Assembly: GCA_014584695.1 (NCBI GenBank)
Contig: JACTMI010000036.1
Location: 1 to 64,000 of the forward strand
From: Acidobacteriota bacterium
Lineage (GTDB): Bacteria > Acidobacteriota > Thermoanaerobaculia > Multivoradales > JAGPDF01
Length of the DNA stretch: 64,000 nt
Direction: 5' to 3'
Both the position numbers and the translations under genes were made by a program. Below the pieces are notes generated by a model, which made no database searches, was not told where the DNA came from, and was given only the letters and a program-made list of their open reading frames with translations. Within the stretch, counting starts at the first letter, position 1; the number at the start of each line of letters is the position of its first letter. Positions 1 to 10,985 of this stretch are shown here, piece after piece.

Positions 1-866
1 GCCGACGAGCCGCCGAGCGCCGCGGCGGCGAGCGCGGCGGCGCGGAAGCGCCCTCCCAGGGTGAGCGCGCGGCGGGCGCGCCGCGCCCAGGCCCTGCCGT
101 GGCGCCGCTCGGCCCAGGCGGCGAGGTCCCGCCAGAGCAGGTCGAGCCGCTGGCCGGAGGCGGCGCCCTCGCTGCGGCCGATGGTGCCGCCGAGGTGATG
201 GAGCACCTCGAAGTCCGCGAGCACGCGCAGCGTCCAGCCGGCGGCGGTCAGGCGCGAGCCGAGATCGAGGTCCTGGGCGTAGAAGCCGTAGCGCTCCTCT
301 TCGAACGGGCCGACCGCCGCCCACGCCTCGCGCCGCAGCGCGAGGGCGGTGCCCGGCAGCCAGCCGACGGGCCCGGGCGCCGCGCCCGAGACTGGCCGGA
401 GTCGGCGCCAGAGCGCGCTGCCGCCGAGGGCGGCCGGCAGGCCCGAGGCGAGGGCGAAGAGCCAGCCGAGCGTCGGCTCCGGTCCGCCGCTCCACTGCGG
501 CCGCCCGTCGGGATCGAACAGACGGGCGCCGGCCGCGCCGAGGTCCGGATCGCGAGCGAAGGCCGCGGCGAGCGCCGCCGCGTCGCCGGCGCGCAGCTCG
601 GTGTCGCTGTTGAGCAGCAGCAGGAGGTCGCCCCGCGTCTCCCGCAGGCCGTGGTTGGCGGCGCCGGAGAAACCCGCCGGCCGCTCGTGGCGCAGCCAGA
701 TGGCCTCCGGGTGGAGCGGCGACAGCGCCGCCAGGGTGCCGTCGGTCGAGCCGTCGTCGACCACCACGACCTCGCTGGCGCCGAAGCCGGCGAGCGAGGC
801 GAGGCAGCGGGCGGTCAGATCCCGCGTGTCGTGGGTCGGCACGACGACCGAGACCCGGAGCGGCAT
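1..866 (-). CDS. Glycosyltransferase family 2 protein, 3' end outside window
   Basis: Translating the minus strand from the ATG at 866 gives MPLRVSVVVPTHDTRDLTAR, the classic N-terminus of a GT-A glycosyltransferase. It is followed by VVVVDDGSTDGTL (nucleotide-sugar binding) near residue 35 and LLLLNSDTELRAGD near residue 85, which supplies the metal-binding D-x-D equivalent. WLPGTALALRREAW and EEERYGFYAQDLDLGSRL further on match the acceptor-side motifs of rhamnosyl/glycosyl transferases such as the WbbL/RfbF type. 288 codons are visible with no stop before position 1, so the C-terminus is missing. It is cytoplasmic or membrane-associated and presumably adds a sugar to a lipid-linked polysaccharide. 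It is transcribed divergently from the O-antigen ligase gene at 945, which supports a role in O-antigen or exopolysaccharide assembly. The sugar specificity cannot be read from the sequence. Confidence 0.87.
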   Translation of the reverse strand, partial: MPLRVSVVVPTHDTRDLTARCLASLAGFGASEVVVVDDGSTDGTLAALSPLHPEAIWLRHERPAGFSGAANHGLRETRGDLLLLLNSDTELRAGDAAALAAAFARDPDLGAAGARLFDPDGRPQWSGGPEPTLGWLFALASGLPAALGGSALWRRLRPVSGAAPGPVGWLPGTALALRREAWAAVGPFEEERYGFYAQDLDLGSRLTAAGWTLRVLADFEVLHHLGGTIGRSEGAASGQRLDLLWRDLAAWAERRHGRAWARRARRALTLGGRFRAAALAAAALGGSS

Positions 867-944
867 GTCGGGGCGACTCTATCCGCGCGCGCTGTCGATT
901 CCGTCACCTCTGCGGCGACGGTCGGCGGATAGGATCGCCCGTCC

Positions 945-2318
945 ATGCCGCCCCCCGTTCGTCCTCGGCGCTCGCCCGCCTCGACCCCGAAAGCCGGCCC
1001 GATCGAGAAAGCACCCGGCCGTGGCGCCGAGCGGCTGGCGTACGGCCTAGTCGCGCTGCTCTCGGTCGGGGTGGCGCTGGTCTTCGACCCGGGCTTCGGC
1101 GGCGTCTTCCGGCTGCCCAAGCGGCTGCTCGCCGAGACGCTCGGGATCGCCTCGCTGGCGGCGCTGATTCTCGCGGCACGACGATTCGACCCGCGCGAGC
1201 TGCTCACCTCTCCAGCCGTCGTCGGGGTGGGGCCGTTGCTGCTCGTCGCCGCGCTCCTGGCCCCCTTCTCGCGCCATCCCGAGCACGTCGCGGCGGGGCT
1301 CGCCGGGTGCTGGATCGGCGGCGCCTGCCTGGTCGGGTGGAGCCTCGGCTTCGAACGCCAGCGGCTGGGCCGCCTCCTGCTCTGGACCCTGCCGGGGGCG
1401 CTGCTCTCGGGCGGTTTGGGGGTGCTCCAGGCGCTCGACCTCTACCAGCCGTTCGGTGTCGTCGCGGCGGGCGCGGAGTCGCCGCGCTACGAGGTGATCG
1501 GCTTGGCCGGCAACGCCGGGGATCTCTCGGCCTCGCTGGTACTGCCGGCGCTGGTGGCCCAGGCGAGCTTCGCCCGCCGCCGGACTTGGTGGGCGGCGGC
1601 GGCGGCGCTGCTGGCGATCGCCGCCGCCGGGGCGACCCAGACCGTCGCTCCGCTGCTGGCGATCGCCGGCGGCAGCGTCCTGATCTGGTGGCCACGGCTG
1701 GTGCGACGGCGCCGCTGGCTCTTCGCCGGCGTGGCGGCGGCGCTCGCCCTCGCCGGCGCGCTCGCTTTTCCAGATGCGCGCGAGCGCTTCCAGGGCAAAG
1801 TGGCGAACCTCGTGCGCGGCGAGTGGAACGCACTGCTGACCGGCCGCCTCGACGGCTGGCTGGTGGCGGTCGAGATGCTGCGGACCGAGCCCTGGACCGG
1901 CGTCGGCCAGGGCGCGTACCGGGCCGCTTTCGTCGACACCAAGGCGCGGCTCGCCGAGCGCGGGGTCGAGTTCTTCCCGGAGCAGCCATTCCCGGTCTTC
2001 GCCAACGCCCACAGCGAGCCGCTCGAGGTCGGCGCGGAGCTCGGCCTCCCGGGGCTCGCGGCGCTCGCCTGGCTACTGTTCTATCTCGGCCGCCGGATGA
2101 CCCGGGCGCGCTTTCCGGGCGACGCCGGCGAGCTCGCGCTCGGCCGCGCGGCGCTCGCGGCGCTCGGCCTGCTGGCGCTCGGCGGTTTTCCGTTCCGGAT
2201 CGCGGTGGTCGGCTATCCCGCCTTGGTGCTGGTGGCGTTCCTGCTCGCCGGGCGCGAGCGCCCGGCGGTGCCGGTACCGGCTCGGGTACCGGAGGGAGTC
2301 GGGGAGCCGGCGCCGTGA
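945..2318 (+). CDS. O-antigen ligase / Wzy_C family membrane protein
   Basis: A polytopic membrane protein of 457 residues with roughly ten hydrophobic segments (first near residues 32-48, last near 420-440). The signature region of the O-antigen ligase/polymerase family (Wzy_C) lies around residues 290-375: LLTGRLDGWLVAVEMLRTEP, then TGVGQGAYRAAF and FANAHSEPLEVGAELGLPGL. The R-x-x-x-W and the A-H-S-x-P-L-E motifs are typical of the periplasmic loop that contacts undecaprenyl-linked glycan. Expected role: transfer or polymerisation of lipid-linked O-antigen/exopolysaccharide at the periplasmic face of the inner membrane. WaaL, Wzy and pilin-glycosylation ligases share this fold and cannot be told apart here. 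Its stop overlaps the GTG start of the next gene by 4 bases, so the two are translationally coupled. Confidence 0.85.
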   Translation: MPPPVRPRRSPASTPKAGPIEKAPGRGAERLAYGLVALLSVGVALVFDPGFGGVFRLPKRLLAETLGIASLAALILAARRFDPRELLTSPAVVGVGPLLLVAALLAPFSRHPEHVAAGLAGCWIGGACLVGWSLGFERQRLGRLLLWTLPGALLSGGLGVLQALDLYQPFGVVAAGAESPRYEVIGLAGNAGDLSASLVLPALVAQASFARRRTWWAAAAALLAIAAAGATQTVAPLLAIAGGSVLIWWPRLVRRRRWLFAGVAAALALAGALAFPDARERFQGKVANLVRGEWNALLTGRLDGWLVAVEMLRTEPWTGVGQGAYRAAFVDTKARLAERGVEFFPEQPFPVFANAHSEPLEVGAELGLPGLAALAWLLFYLGRRMTRARFPGDAGELALGRAALAALGLLALGGFPFRIAVVGYPALVLVAFLLAGRERPAVPVPARVPEGVGEPAP

Positions 2319-2893
2319 CCTCCTCCCGGATCGCGCGCTGGCTGGTGGCGGCGCTGCTCGGCGTGGCGACGCTCGCCCAGGCCCAGCGGGCGACCGACCT
2401 GCTGCGCGCGCGCCGGATCGTGCGCGCGGTCGAGGCCCGGACCGAGCGGATGGCGCAGGCCGGCAGCGGCGATCCGACGGTGCTGCGCTCGCACCTGCTG
2501 GCGCTCGAGGACGCCGCGCGCCTGGCCCCCGCCGACGTCGCGGTGCCGATCGCGCGCGGCAACCAGTATCTGCTGCTGGGGGCCTGGGCGAGCGCGATCG
2601 AGGCCTACCGGGCGGCGCAGCGGCTGGAGCGGCGGCCGGAGACTCACGTCAACCTGGCGCACGCGTTGAAGAGCGCCGGCTGCCCGGCCGACTCCCGCCG
2701 CGAGATCGAGTGGGCGGCGCGGCTCGATCCCGCGGTCGATCGCCAGCTGGGCGAGGAAGCGGGCCCGCGCGCCGGCCGTGGGTTGATCTTCGAGGGCGAC
2801 TTCGAATGCGGCTGGGGCGGTTGGGGCGAGCCTCGGACCGGCGGCGACGCGGAGTCACCGGGGCCCGGCGAGGTCAGACCCCGCGCGAAGTGA
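2315..2893 (+). CDS. Small TPR-repeat protein with signal anchor
   Basis: 192 residues from a GTG start that overlaps the O-antigen ligase stop (GTGA), which decides the start. The N-terminus (VTSSRIARWLVAALLGVATL) is a membrane anchor or signal peptide. The body is helical: residues 60-145 contain LEDAARLAPADVAVPIARGN, then LLGAWASAIEAYRAAQRLER and ETHVNLAHALKSAG, which read as two to three tetratricopeptide units. TPR proteins behind O-antigen ligases usually assist polysaccharide assembly; that is inference. The C-terminal 30 residues, LIFEGDFECGWGGWGEPRTG, look like the first strand of a carbohydrate-binding jelly roll (GDFE...GW), but the gene stops there. The last 20 bases overlap the convergent sugar transferase gene. 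Confidence 0.7.
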   Translation: MTSSRIARWLVAALLGVATLAQAQRATDLLRARRIVRAVEARTERMAQAGSGDPTVLRSHLLALEDAARLAPADVAVPIARGNQYLLLGAWASAIEAYRAAQRLERRPETHVNLAHALKSAGCPADSRREIEWAARLDPAVDRQLGEEAGPRAGRGLIFEGDFECGWGGWGEPRTGGDAESPGPGEVRPRAK

Positions 2894-4268
2894 GCACGAT
2901 CCGCACCGTGCGAATCAGGATCGACAGGTCCAGCCAGAAGCTCCAGTTGGCGATGTAGGCGAGGTCGTAGCGCAGCTTGTTGGCGGCGCTCGAATCGTAC
3001 TCGCCGTTGACCTGCGCCAGGCCGGTCAGTCCGGGCGGCACGCTGAAGCGCTCGCGGTAGCCGGGCACTTCGGCGAGGTACCGCTGGACGAAGCCGGGGC
3101 GCTCGGGGCGCGGCCCGACCAGGCTCATCCTGCCCGAGAGCACCTGGGCGAGCTGCGGCAGCTCGTCGAGGCGGTAGCGCCGCAGGAAGCCGCCGATCGG
3201 CGTCAGGCGGGGATCGGCCAGGGTCGCCAGCCGCTCTTCGCCGTTCGACTCGGCGTCGATCCTCATGGTGCGCAGCTTCCAGATCTCGAACGGCACCAGC
3301 CCGAGCCCGATCCGACGCTGCCGGTGGAGCACCGGACCGCGCGAGGTCATCGCCACGGCGGCCGCGGCGACGAGCAGGATCGGCGCGGCGGCGATCGCCG
3401 CCAGCGCTCCGACGACCAGGTCGAACAACCGCTTGGTCGGGTGACGCAGGCGCCACTCGCTCTCGCGCACCACTTCGATCACCGGCAGATCGCTCACCCA
3501 GCGGTAGCGCATCCGCCCGATCAGGCTCTCGAAGGGTCCGGGCACCAGCAGGACGCTGGCGTGGGGCGGGCGGACGCCGGCCAGGCGGTCGACCAGCGAG
3601 GTCTGCCAGCTGTCGCCGCTCGGCGCGAGCAGCAGGTCGTCGGCGCCACCCGCCACCAGGAGATCGGGAAGATCCTCGACGGTGCCGAGGCAGGGGCCGA
3701 GCTCGGGCGCGGGACCCTCCGGCGCGCTCTCACCCGGCACCGGCACGTGGCCGACCACGACCAGGCCGTGGAATCGGTGCTCGGCGAGGCTCGAAGCGAC
3801 CTCGCGGGCGACCGGACCGCGGCCGACCAGGACCACCCGCCGGATCGGGATCTTGTGCAGCCGGTCGAGCAGCCGGCGGTAGGAGTAGAGCAGCGGCGCG
3901 TCGACCAGGGCGTAGAGGAGCAGCACGGAGCGGGGGAAGGTCAAGTTGCCGAGGAAGACGGCGGCGGCGCCGGCGAGCGCCTGGAGGCCGACCACCAGCA
4001 GGATGCGCCGCACCAGCTCGAGCCGGGCGAGCGGCCGGGCGCTGTCGTAGAGACCGACCAGCGCCAGCAGCGCGATCTGACCTGCGACCAGCCAGGGGAG
4101 CGCGTGCTCGAACAGGACCAGGCGCTCGGCCGGCAGCCGGCCGGCGGTCATCGGCAGCGGCAGCTCGACCCGGATCCGGAAGGCGAGAAAGAGCGCGAAC
4201 GCGGCGATCAGCGCATCCCCGAGCGGCCGGAGCGGCGCCAGGCGGCGCGAGAGCGGAAGCGTGGGCAT
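2874..4268 (-). CDS. Polyprenyl glycosylphosphotransferase (initiating sugar transferase)
   Basis: 464 residues from the ATG at 4268 (MPTLPLSRRLAPLRPLGDAL). The frame stays open further upstream only through repeat DNA, so a longer start is unlikely. The N-terminal half has four to five transmembrane helices and a CoA_binding_3-like domain (RRVVLVGRGPVAREVA near residue 140). The C-terminal half is the bacterial sugar transferase catalytic domain: KRLFDLVVGALAAIAAAPIL (membrane re-entrant helix), WKLRTM, DPRLTPIGGFLRRYRLDELP, GRMSLVGPRPE and PPGLTGLAQVNG. This is the WbaP/WcaJ/EpsL-type enzyme that moves a sugar-1-phosphate from a nucleotide sugar to undecaprenyl phosphate in the inner membrane, the first step of repeat-unit synthesis. 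It fits the adjacent ligase and glycosyltransferase. Whether the sugar is galactose, glucose or another cannot be told. Confidence 0.92.
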   Translation of the reverse strand: MPTLPLSRRLAPLRPLGDALIAAFALFLAFRIRVELPLPMTAGRLPAERLVLFEHALPWLVAGQIALLALVGLYDSARPLARLELVRRILLVVGLQALAGAAAVFLGNLTFPRSVLLLYALVDAPLLYSYRRLLDRLHKIPIRRVVLVGRGPVAREVASSLAEHRFHGLVVVGHVPVPGESAPEGPAPELGPCLGTVEDLPDLLVAGGADDLLLAPSGDSWQTSLVDRLAGVRPPHASVLLVPGPFESLIGRMRYRWVSDLPVIEVVRESEWRLRHPTKRLFDLVVGALAAIAAAPILLVAAAAVAMTSRGPVLHRQRRIGLGLVPFEIWKLRTMRIDAESNGEERLATLADPRLTPIGGFLRRYRLDELPQLAQVLSGRMSLVGPRPERPGFVQRYLAEVPGYRERFSVPPGLTGLAQVNGEYDSSAANKLRYDLAYIANWSFWLDLSILIRTVRIVLTSRGV

Positions 4269-4310
4269 GGGGCGACGAAGGATGCTAGCAGGCGCCTCTC
4301 CAGCCCCTGC

Positions 4311-4366
4311 GCCCTGAAGGTGCCGCCCTGAAGGTGCTGCCCTGAAGGTGCTGCCCTGAAGGTGCC
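4311..4366. repeat. Four perfect tandem copies of a 14-bp unit
   Basis: The unit GCCCTGAAGGTGCY occurs four times head to tail (4311, 4325, 4339, 4353), with only the last base varying. The final copy runs directly into the inverted GGTGCCAGCCG element of the dispersed repeat family. The patch lies in the 5' flank of the sugar transferase gene, in the 336-base gene-free stretch 4269-4604, which holds only these repeats and the related elements listed next. Confidence 0.9.
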
Positions 4367-4625
4367 AGCCGCTTATCCGCTGCGCCGCTGAGAATCGGCT
4401 GGCACCTGGGGCGGGGCCTCGAGGTCGGGGCGGTCGCGGTGGATCGAGCGAAAGGCTTGCTGTTGAAGGGGTTGGCTCGCGGGGCGGGGGGGCGAGGGCG
4501 GGGCGAAGCTGAGAATCGGCTGGCACCCCGCTGCTCGCGGGGCGTGGGGCGAGTACGGGGCACCGCTGCAAGTCGGCTGGCACCCTACGGCACCCTACGG
4601 CACGGTGCAAGTCGGCTGGCACCCT
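4361..4625. repeat. Cluster of dispersed GGTGCCAGCCGA-type elements
   Basis: Several near-identical short elements sit here. GGTGCCAGCCG at 4361-4371 is matched by its inverted copy CGGCTGGCACC at 4396-4406 (24-base loop). GCTGAGAATCGGCTGGCACC occurs at 4387-4406 and again at 4508-4527. TGCAAGTCGGCTGGCACCCT occurs at 4567-4586 and 4606-4625. Between the last two is a doubled CACCCTACGG. Related single elements occur at 18787 and 24468. The arrangement looks like a REP-type intergenic repeat rather than CRISPR, because there are no regular unique spacers. Confidence 0.82.
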
Positions 4626-4775
4626 GCGAAGAGTCGGCTCGAGGCCGAGCGGGTGCGCGAGCAGACGCGTCGCTACATCGATCGCCACGGCTGGGACGTG
4701 GCCGAGGACGACGACGTCTGGCGCGAGTACCAGCGTCGACGGATGGCCCAGGAGTACGCCGGTGACGAATGGTGA
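4605..4775 (+). pseudogene. Headless antitoxin-like reading frame upstream of the MazF-type toxin
   Basis: The frame ending at 4775 reads ...LEAERVREQTRRYIDRHGWD, VAEDDDVWREYQRRRMAQEY, AGDEW-stop. This is a charged, helical C-terminus of the kind found on small antitoxins. It overlaps the toxin start by 14 bases, as antitoxin genes normally do. No ATG is visible; upstream the frame runs straight into the dispersed repeat element, and only GTG codons (4605 or 4653) could start it. The likely DNA-binding N-terminus is therefore missing or replaced. It could be a genuine short antitoxin starting at GTG 4653, or a remnant whose 5' part was displaced by the repeats. The assignment rests on position and composition, not on a recognised domain. 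Confidence 0.42.
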
Positions 4776-5097
4776 ACCCCTCCCCGGCCGGGGCGAGGTC
4801 TGGTGGGTGCGCGTCGACAAACGCCGCCCGGCGATCGTGGTTCAGACCGACCACGTGCGCGACCCTCGTGTGCAGTCGTTCCTCGTCGTACCCCTGACCA
4901 GCCGGCTCCACCTCGCGGAGTTGCCCGGCAGTCTCCGTCTCGATGCTCGGGCGACGGGACTGCCCAAGGCCTCGGTCGCCAACGTCTTCGACGTCCAGAA
5001 GGTCCTCCGCTCGGACTTTCTCTCCGCGGTGGGCAAGCTCTCCACCGGCGACGTCCAGCGGCTCGCAGAGTCCCTCCGCTTGGCGTTCGGCCTCTGA
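4762..5097 (+). CDS. MazF/PemK-type toxin (type II toxin-antitoxin endoribonuclease)
   Basis: 111 residues from a GTG start. The N-terminus GRGEVWWVRVDKRRPAIVVQ is the hallmark of the MazF/PemK/CcdB fold: the G-E-V/I-W-W-V strand followed by R-P-A-I-V-V. VPLTSRLHLAELPGSLRL and GLPKASVANVFDVQKVLRSD (position of the conserved S/T and D-x-x) complete the usual ~110-residue domain. Members cleave mRNA at short specific sites and are neutralised by the product of the gene just upstream. Here the upstream frame is only a fragment overlapping by 14 bases, so the toxin is either orphaned or held by an atypical antitoxin. Downstream, the metF-metH leader begins within 15 bases of its stop. Confidence 0.86.
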   Translation: MTNGEPLPGRGEVWWVRVDKRRPAIVVQTDHVRDPRVQSFLVVPLTSRLHLAELPGSLRLDARATGLPKASVANVFDVQKVLRSDFLSAVGKLSTGDVQRLAESLRLAFGL

Positions 5098-5110
5098 CTG
5101 TTCTGGTCGT

Positions 5111-5139
5111 TTGACAGGCGCGGCGCCATTCCGTATCGT
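5111..5139 (+). promoter_or_regulatory. Sigma-70-type promoter of the metF-metH operon
   Basis: A consensus -35 box TTGACA (5111-5116), a 17-base spacer and TATCGT (5134-5139) lie immediately before the riboswitch. The expected start point, about 5146, coincides with the 5' strand of riboswitch helix P1, which supports both calls. Confidence 0.72.
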
Positions 5140-5145
5140 TCGCCG

Positions 5146-5280
5146 CGCATTCGGAGCGGCCCGGCGACTCGGAGACCGGGCACGGCAACCTGGGACGGAC
5201 CCCCAAGGTGCCCTCCCGCCCACGGGCGGGGATGCGGCCACGGCCCACGCGGGCGGCGGCAACCAAGTGTCCGGGCGGTC
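5146..5280 (+). promoter_or_regulatory. S-adenosylmethionine riboswitch (SAM-I/SAM-IV clan)
   Basis: The core of the SAM clan is visible. P1 is CGCAT (5146-5150) with ATGCG (5232-5236). P2 is GCCCGG with CCGGGC (about 5159-5180). The conserved GGCAACC stands at 5184-5190 and its P3 partner AGGTGCC ends near 5212, followed by the CTCC segment. A second G/C-rich part with another GGCAACC (5258-5264) follows P1. That resembles the 3' extension of SAM-IV or SAM-I/IV variants, so the exact subclass is uncertain. The metF-metH operon downstream makes the methionine from which SAM is produced, and a strong terminator follows directly. The expected behaviour is therefore transcription shut-off when SAM is bound. 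Confidence 0.82.
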
Positions 5281-5324
5281 GAGATCCCGCTCTCCGAATG
5301 CCGGCGAGCGGGATTTCGCTTTTT
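5281..5324 (+). terminator. Rho-independent terminator of the SAM riboswitch
   Basis: A 12-bp stem GAGATCCCGCTC (5281-5292) pairs with GAGCGGGATTTC (5306-5317), with one G-U pair and a 13-base loop. It is followed by GC and TTTTT (5320-5324). It sits between the aptamer and the metF start, the expected expression platform. Confidence 0.86.
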
Positions 5325-5363
5325 CCGGGGGGGCGAGCGCCCCGGAGGAGAGGGAGCGAGCAG

Positions 5364-6310
5364 GTGCGCGTCACCGAACACCTCGAGCGGGCGAGCGGCC
5401 CGCTGATCAGCTTCGAGATCATCCCGCCCCTGCGCGGCGGCAACATCCAGAGTCTGCTCGCGCTGATCGACGACCTGGTCCAGCACCGGCCGCCGTTCAT
5501 CGACATCACCAGCCACGCGGCGGAGGTGATCTACGAGGAGACCCCGGCGGGGATCCAGCGCCGGGTCAAGCGCAAGCGGCCAGGGACGCTCGGCGTCTGC
5601 GCGCTGATCCAGAACAAGTACCAGGTCGACGCGGTGCCGCACGTGCTCTGCCAGGGCTTCACCCGCGAGGAGACCGAGGACTTCCTGATCGAGCTCCGCT
5701 ACCTCGGCATCGACAACGTGCTGGCGGTGCGCGGCGACGAGAGCGGCTATCAGAAGCCGCTGCAGCACGGGCGCAGCGTCAACCGCTTCGCCGGCGACCT
5801 GGTCGAGCAGATCGCGGCGATGAACGAGGGGCGCTATCTCGCCGACGACCTGCTCGACGCCCAGCCCTCGAACTTCTGCGTCGGCGTCGGCGGCTACCCG
5901 GAGAAGCACTTCGAGGCGCCGAACCTGGAGACCGACGTCCGTCACCTGCGGGCGAAGATCGAGGCCGGCGCCCAGTACGTCGTCACCCAGATGTTCTTCG
6001 ACAACCGGCACTACTTCCGCTTCGTCGAAGCCTGCCGCGCGCAGGGCATCACGGTGCCGATCATTCCCGGCCTCAAGGTGCTGACCGGGCGCTCCCAGCT
6101 GACCTCGATTCCGCGCAACTTCTTCGTCGAGATCCCGGCCGCGCTCGCCGACGAGATCGGCGCGGAGCCCGAGGAACGGGCGCTCGAGGTCGGCGCCGAG
6201 TGGACGGCGCGCCAGGCCGAGGAGCTGCTCGCCGCGGGGGTGCCGGCGGTCCACTTCTACGTCATGCAGAGCGCGGCGGCGATCACGCGCGTGATGGCGA
6301 GGCTGCGGCC

Positions 6311-6314
<4 letters not shown>
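5364..6314 (+). CDS. metF: Methylenetetrahydrofolate reductase
   Basis: 316 residues from a GTG start at 5364, chosen because the purine-rich ribosome site GGAGGAGAGGGAG lies 8 bases upstream and the riboswitch terminator lies 5' of it. The protein opens VTEHLERASGPLISFEIIPP (the S-F-E-x-x-P-P motif with the catalytic Glu). Other MetF landmarks are IDITSHAAEVIYEE, LVRGDE-type VLAVRGDESGY near residue 120, FCVGVGGYPEKH, DVRHLRAKIEAGAQYVVTQM FFDN and VPIIPGLKVLT. The enzyme reduces 5,10-methylene-THF to 5-methyl-THF in the cytoplasm using FAD, feeding the methionine synthase encoded next. The GTG of metH overlaps the metF stop (GTGA), so the two are coupled and jointly controlled by the SAM riboswitch. 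Confidence 0.94.
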
Positions 6315-9777
<3,463 letters not shown>

Positions 9778-9793
<16 letters not shown>

Positions 9794-10827
9794 TCGCGGC
9801 GGCGGGAGCGGCGGACGGCGAGCCCGGCGCGGGCCGCGCGCGCCAGCCGGCCGACCAGCGCGAACGGCCGCAGCAGCCAGCGCCCGACCCGCCGGCCCCA
9901 GCCGAGCGGGCCGCGCGCGCTCTCGCCGTCGGCCGGCGGCGCCAGCGTGCCGAGCAGGAGGCGCGCGCGGGCCAGCGGCCGCGGCAGGTCGCTCACCGGC
10001 GCGGCCAGCCAGCGGGCCTTGAGCGACTTGGCGTAGCTTTCGTCCTGGACGCAGGCGACGAAGTGCCGAGCCAGCTCCCGCGCGTCGGCCGGCGCGTCGG
10101 AGCCGAGCGGGTCCGCGCCCGCGGCGACCCACCGTGCCAGCGCCAGCGCGGCGTCGAGCTCGCGCGCCGAGAGCTCGCGCGCGACCCAGTCGCGCCAGCT
10201 CGGAGCGGCTGGCGTCTCCGGGCGATGCACGCCGAGGTCGAGCAGGTCGGCGATCAGCAGCCAGCCGGGAAAGGCGGCGTGCAGCCCGTGTTGCGCCAGG
10301 CCGTGGACCAGAGCGTGGGCGATCAGCACTTCGCGCGCGGGGACGGCGAGCGCGAGGAGAGGCCCCTCCGAACCGAGCGGGTGGAGCAGCCCCGCCTCCG
10401 CCAGCGCCTCCCAGGTCGCCGAGGCGCGACCCGCCCCGAGCCGCACCCCCGGCAGGTGGCGATGCAACTCGACCATGGCGCCGCCGGGGCGCAGCAGCGC
10501 CGGCGCGTGATGCTCGTAGCCTTCCGGCGCGGGCGTGAAGCCGGCCGCCCGCAGCGCGCCGCCGAGCGGTTCGACCGCGGCGCCGGCGACCAGCAGGTCG
10601 AGGTCGACGCTCGGCCGGGCGCCGGGCGCGGCATGGCCGGCGAGCACGAGCGCGCGTCCTTTGAGGAGAGCGAGCTCGATGCCGAGCTGGCGGGCCGCGG
10701 CGGCGACCTCGGCCAGCGTCTCGTCGAGCCGCAGCTCCCGCGCGATCGCGTGCGCCCGTTCGCGCCGCAGCTCGTCCGCGAGCGACGCGCCGCCGGCGGC
10801 GGCGAGCCGTTCGAGGTCGGCGCGCAC
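9778..10827 (-). CDS. Nucleotidyltransferase-fold family protein (NTP_transf_5-like)
   Basis: 349 residues counted from a GTG at 10827. The core VAAAARQLGIELALLKGRAL (residues 40-60) followed by ARPSVDLDLLVAGAAVEPLG matches the nucleotidyltransferase superfamily pattern G/S...D-x-D of the NTP_transf_5 family. It continues with EGYEHHAPALLRPGGAMVEL and LHRHLPG, also typical (E-x-H-x-x-L). These proteins often sit in capsule or secretion loci, and their substrate is unknown. The start is doubtful: the same frame stays open upstream for at least 54 codons (ending ...LRWLLSGAFGPG...LALAGRLGLLPRLA), which look like the helical N-terminus of this family. That stretch has no ATG, GTG or TTG that I could find. 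It stands between, and on the same strand as, the preceding nuclease gene. Confidence 0.76.
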
Positions 10828-10985
10828 CGCCAGGCGCGGCAGCAGGCCGAGCCGCCCCGCCAGCGCGAGCGCCGCGGGCGAGCCGGGTGGAGTGGGGACG
10901 CCGGGTCCGAACGCCCCCGACAGGAGCCACCGCAGCTCGGCCGAAGCCGGCAGGGGGGGCGGCCGGAACCGGAAGCCGAGCGGGT

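Noticed and set aside
99-1050. Plus-strand frames of 277 and 233 codons at the left edge
   Set aside because: They lie opposite the glycosyltransferase, whose motifs are clear on the minus strand; their own sequence has no domain features.
4311-4625. Possible CRISPR array
   Set aside because: The units are tandem without spacers, or dispersed in both orientations with irregular distances; no cas genes are nearby.
4269-4820. A 184-residue N-terminal extension of the sugar transferase
   Set aside because: The extra residues are translated repeat DNA and overlap the toxin-antitoxin frames; the family N-terminus fits the ATG at 4268.
4943-6310. An upstream extension of metH by more than 450 codons
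   Set aside because: It runs through the riboswitch and metF in another frame; the GTG at 6311 coupled to the metF stop gives the normal MetH N-terminus.
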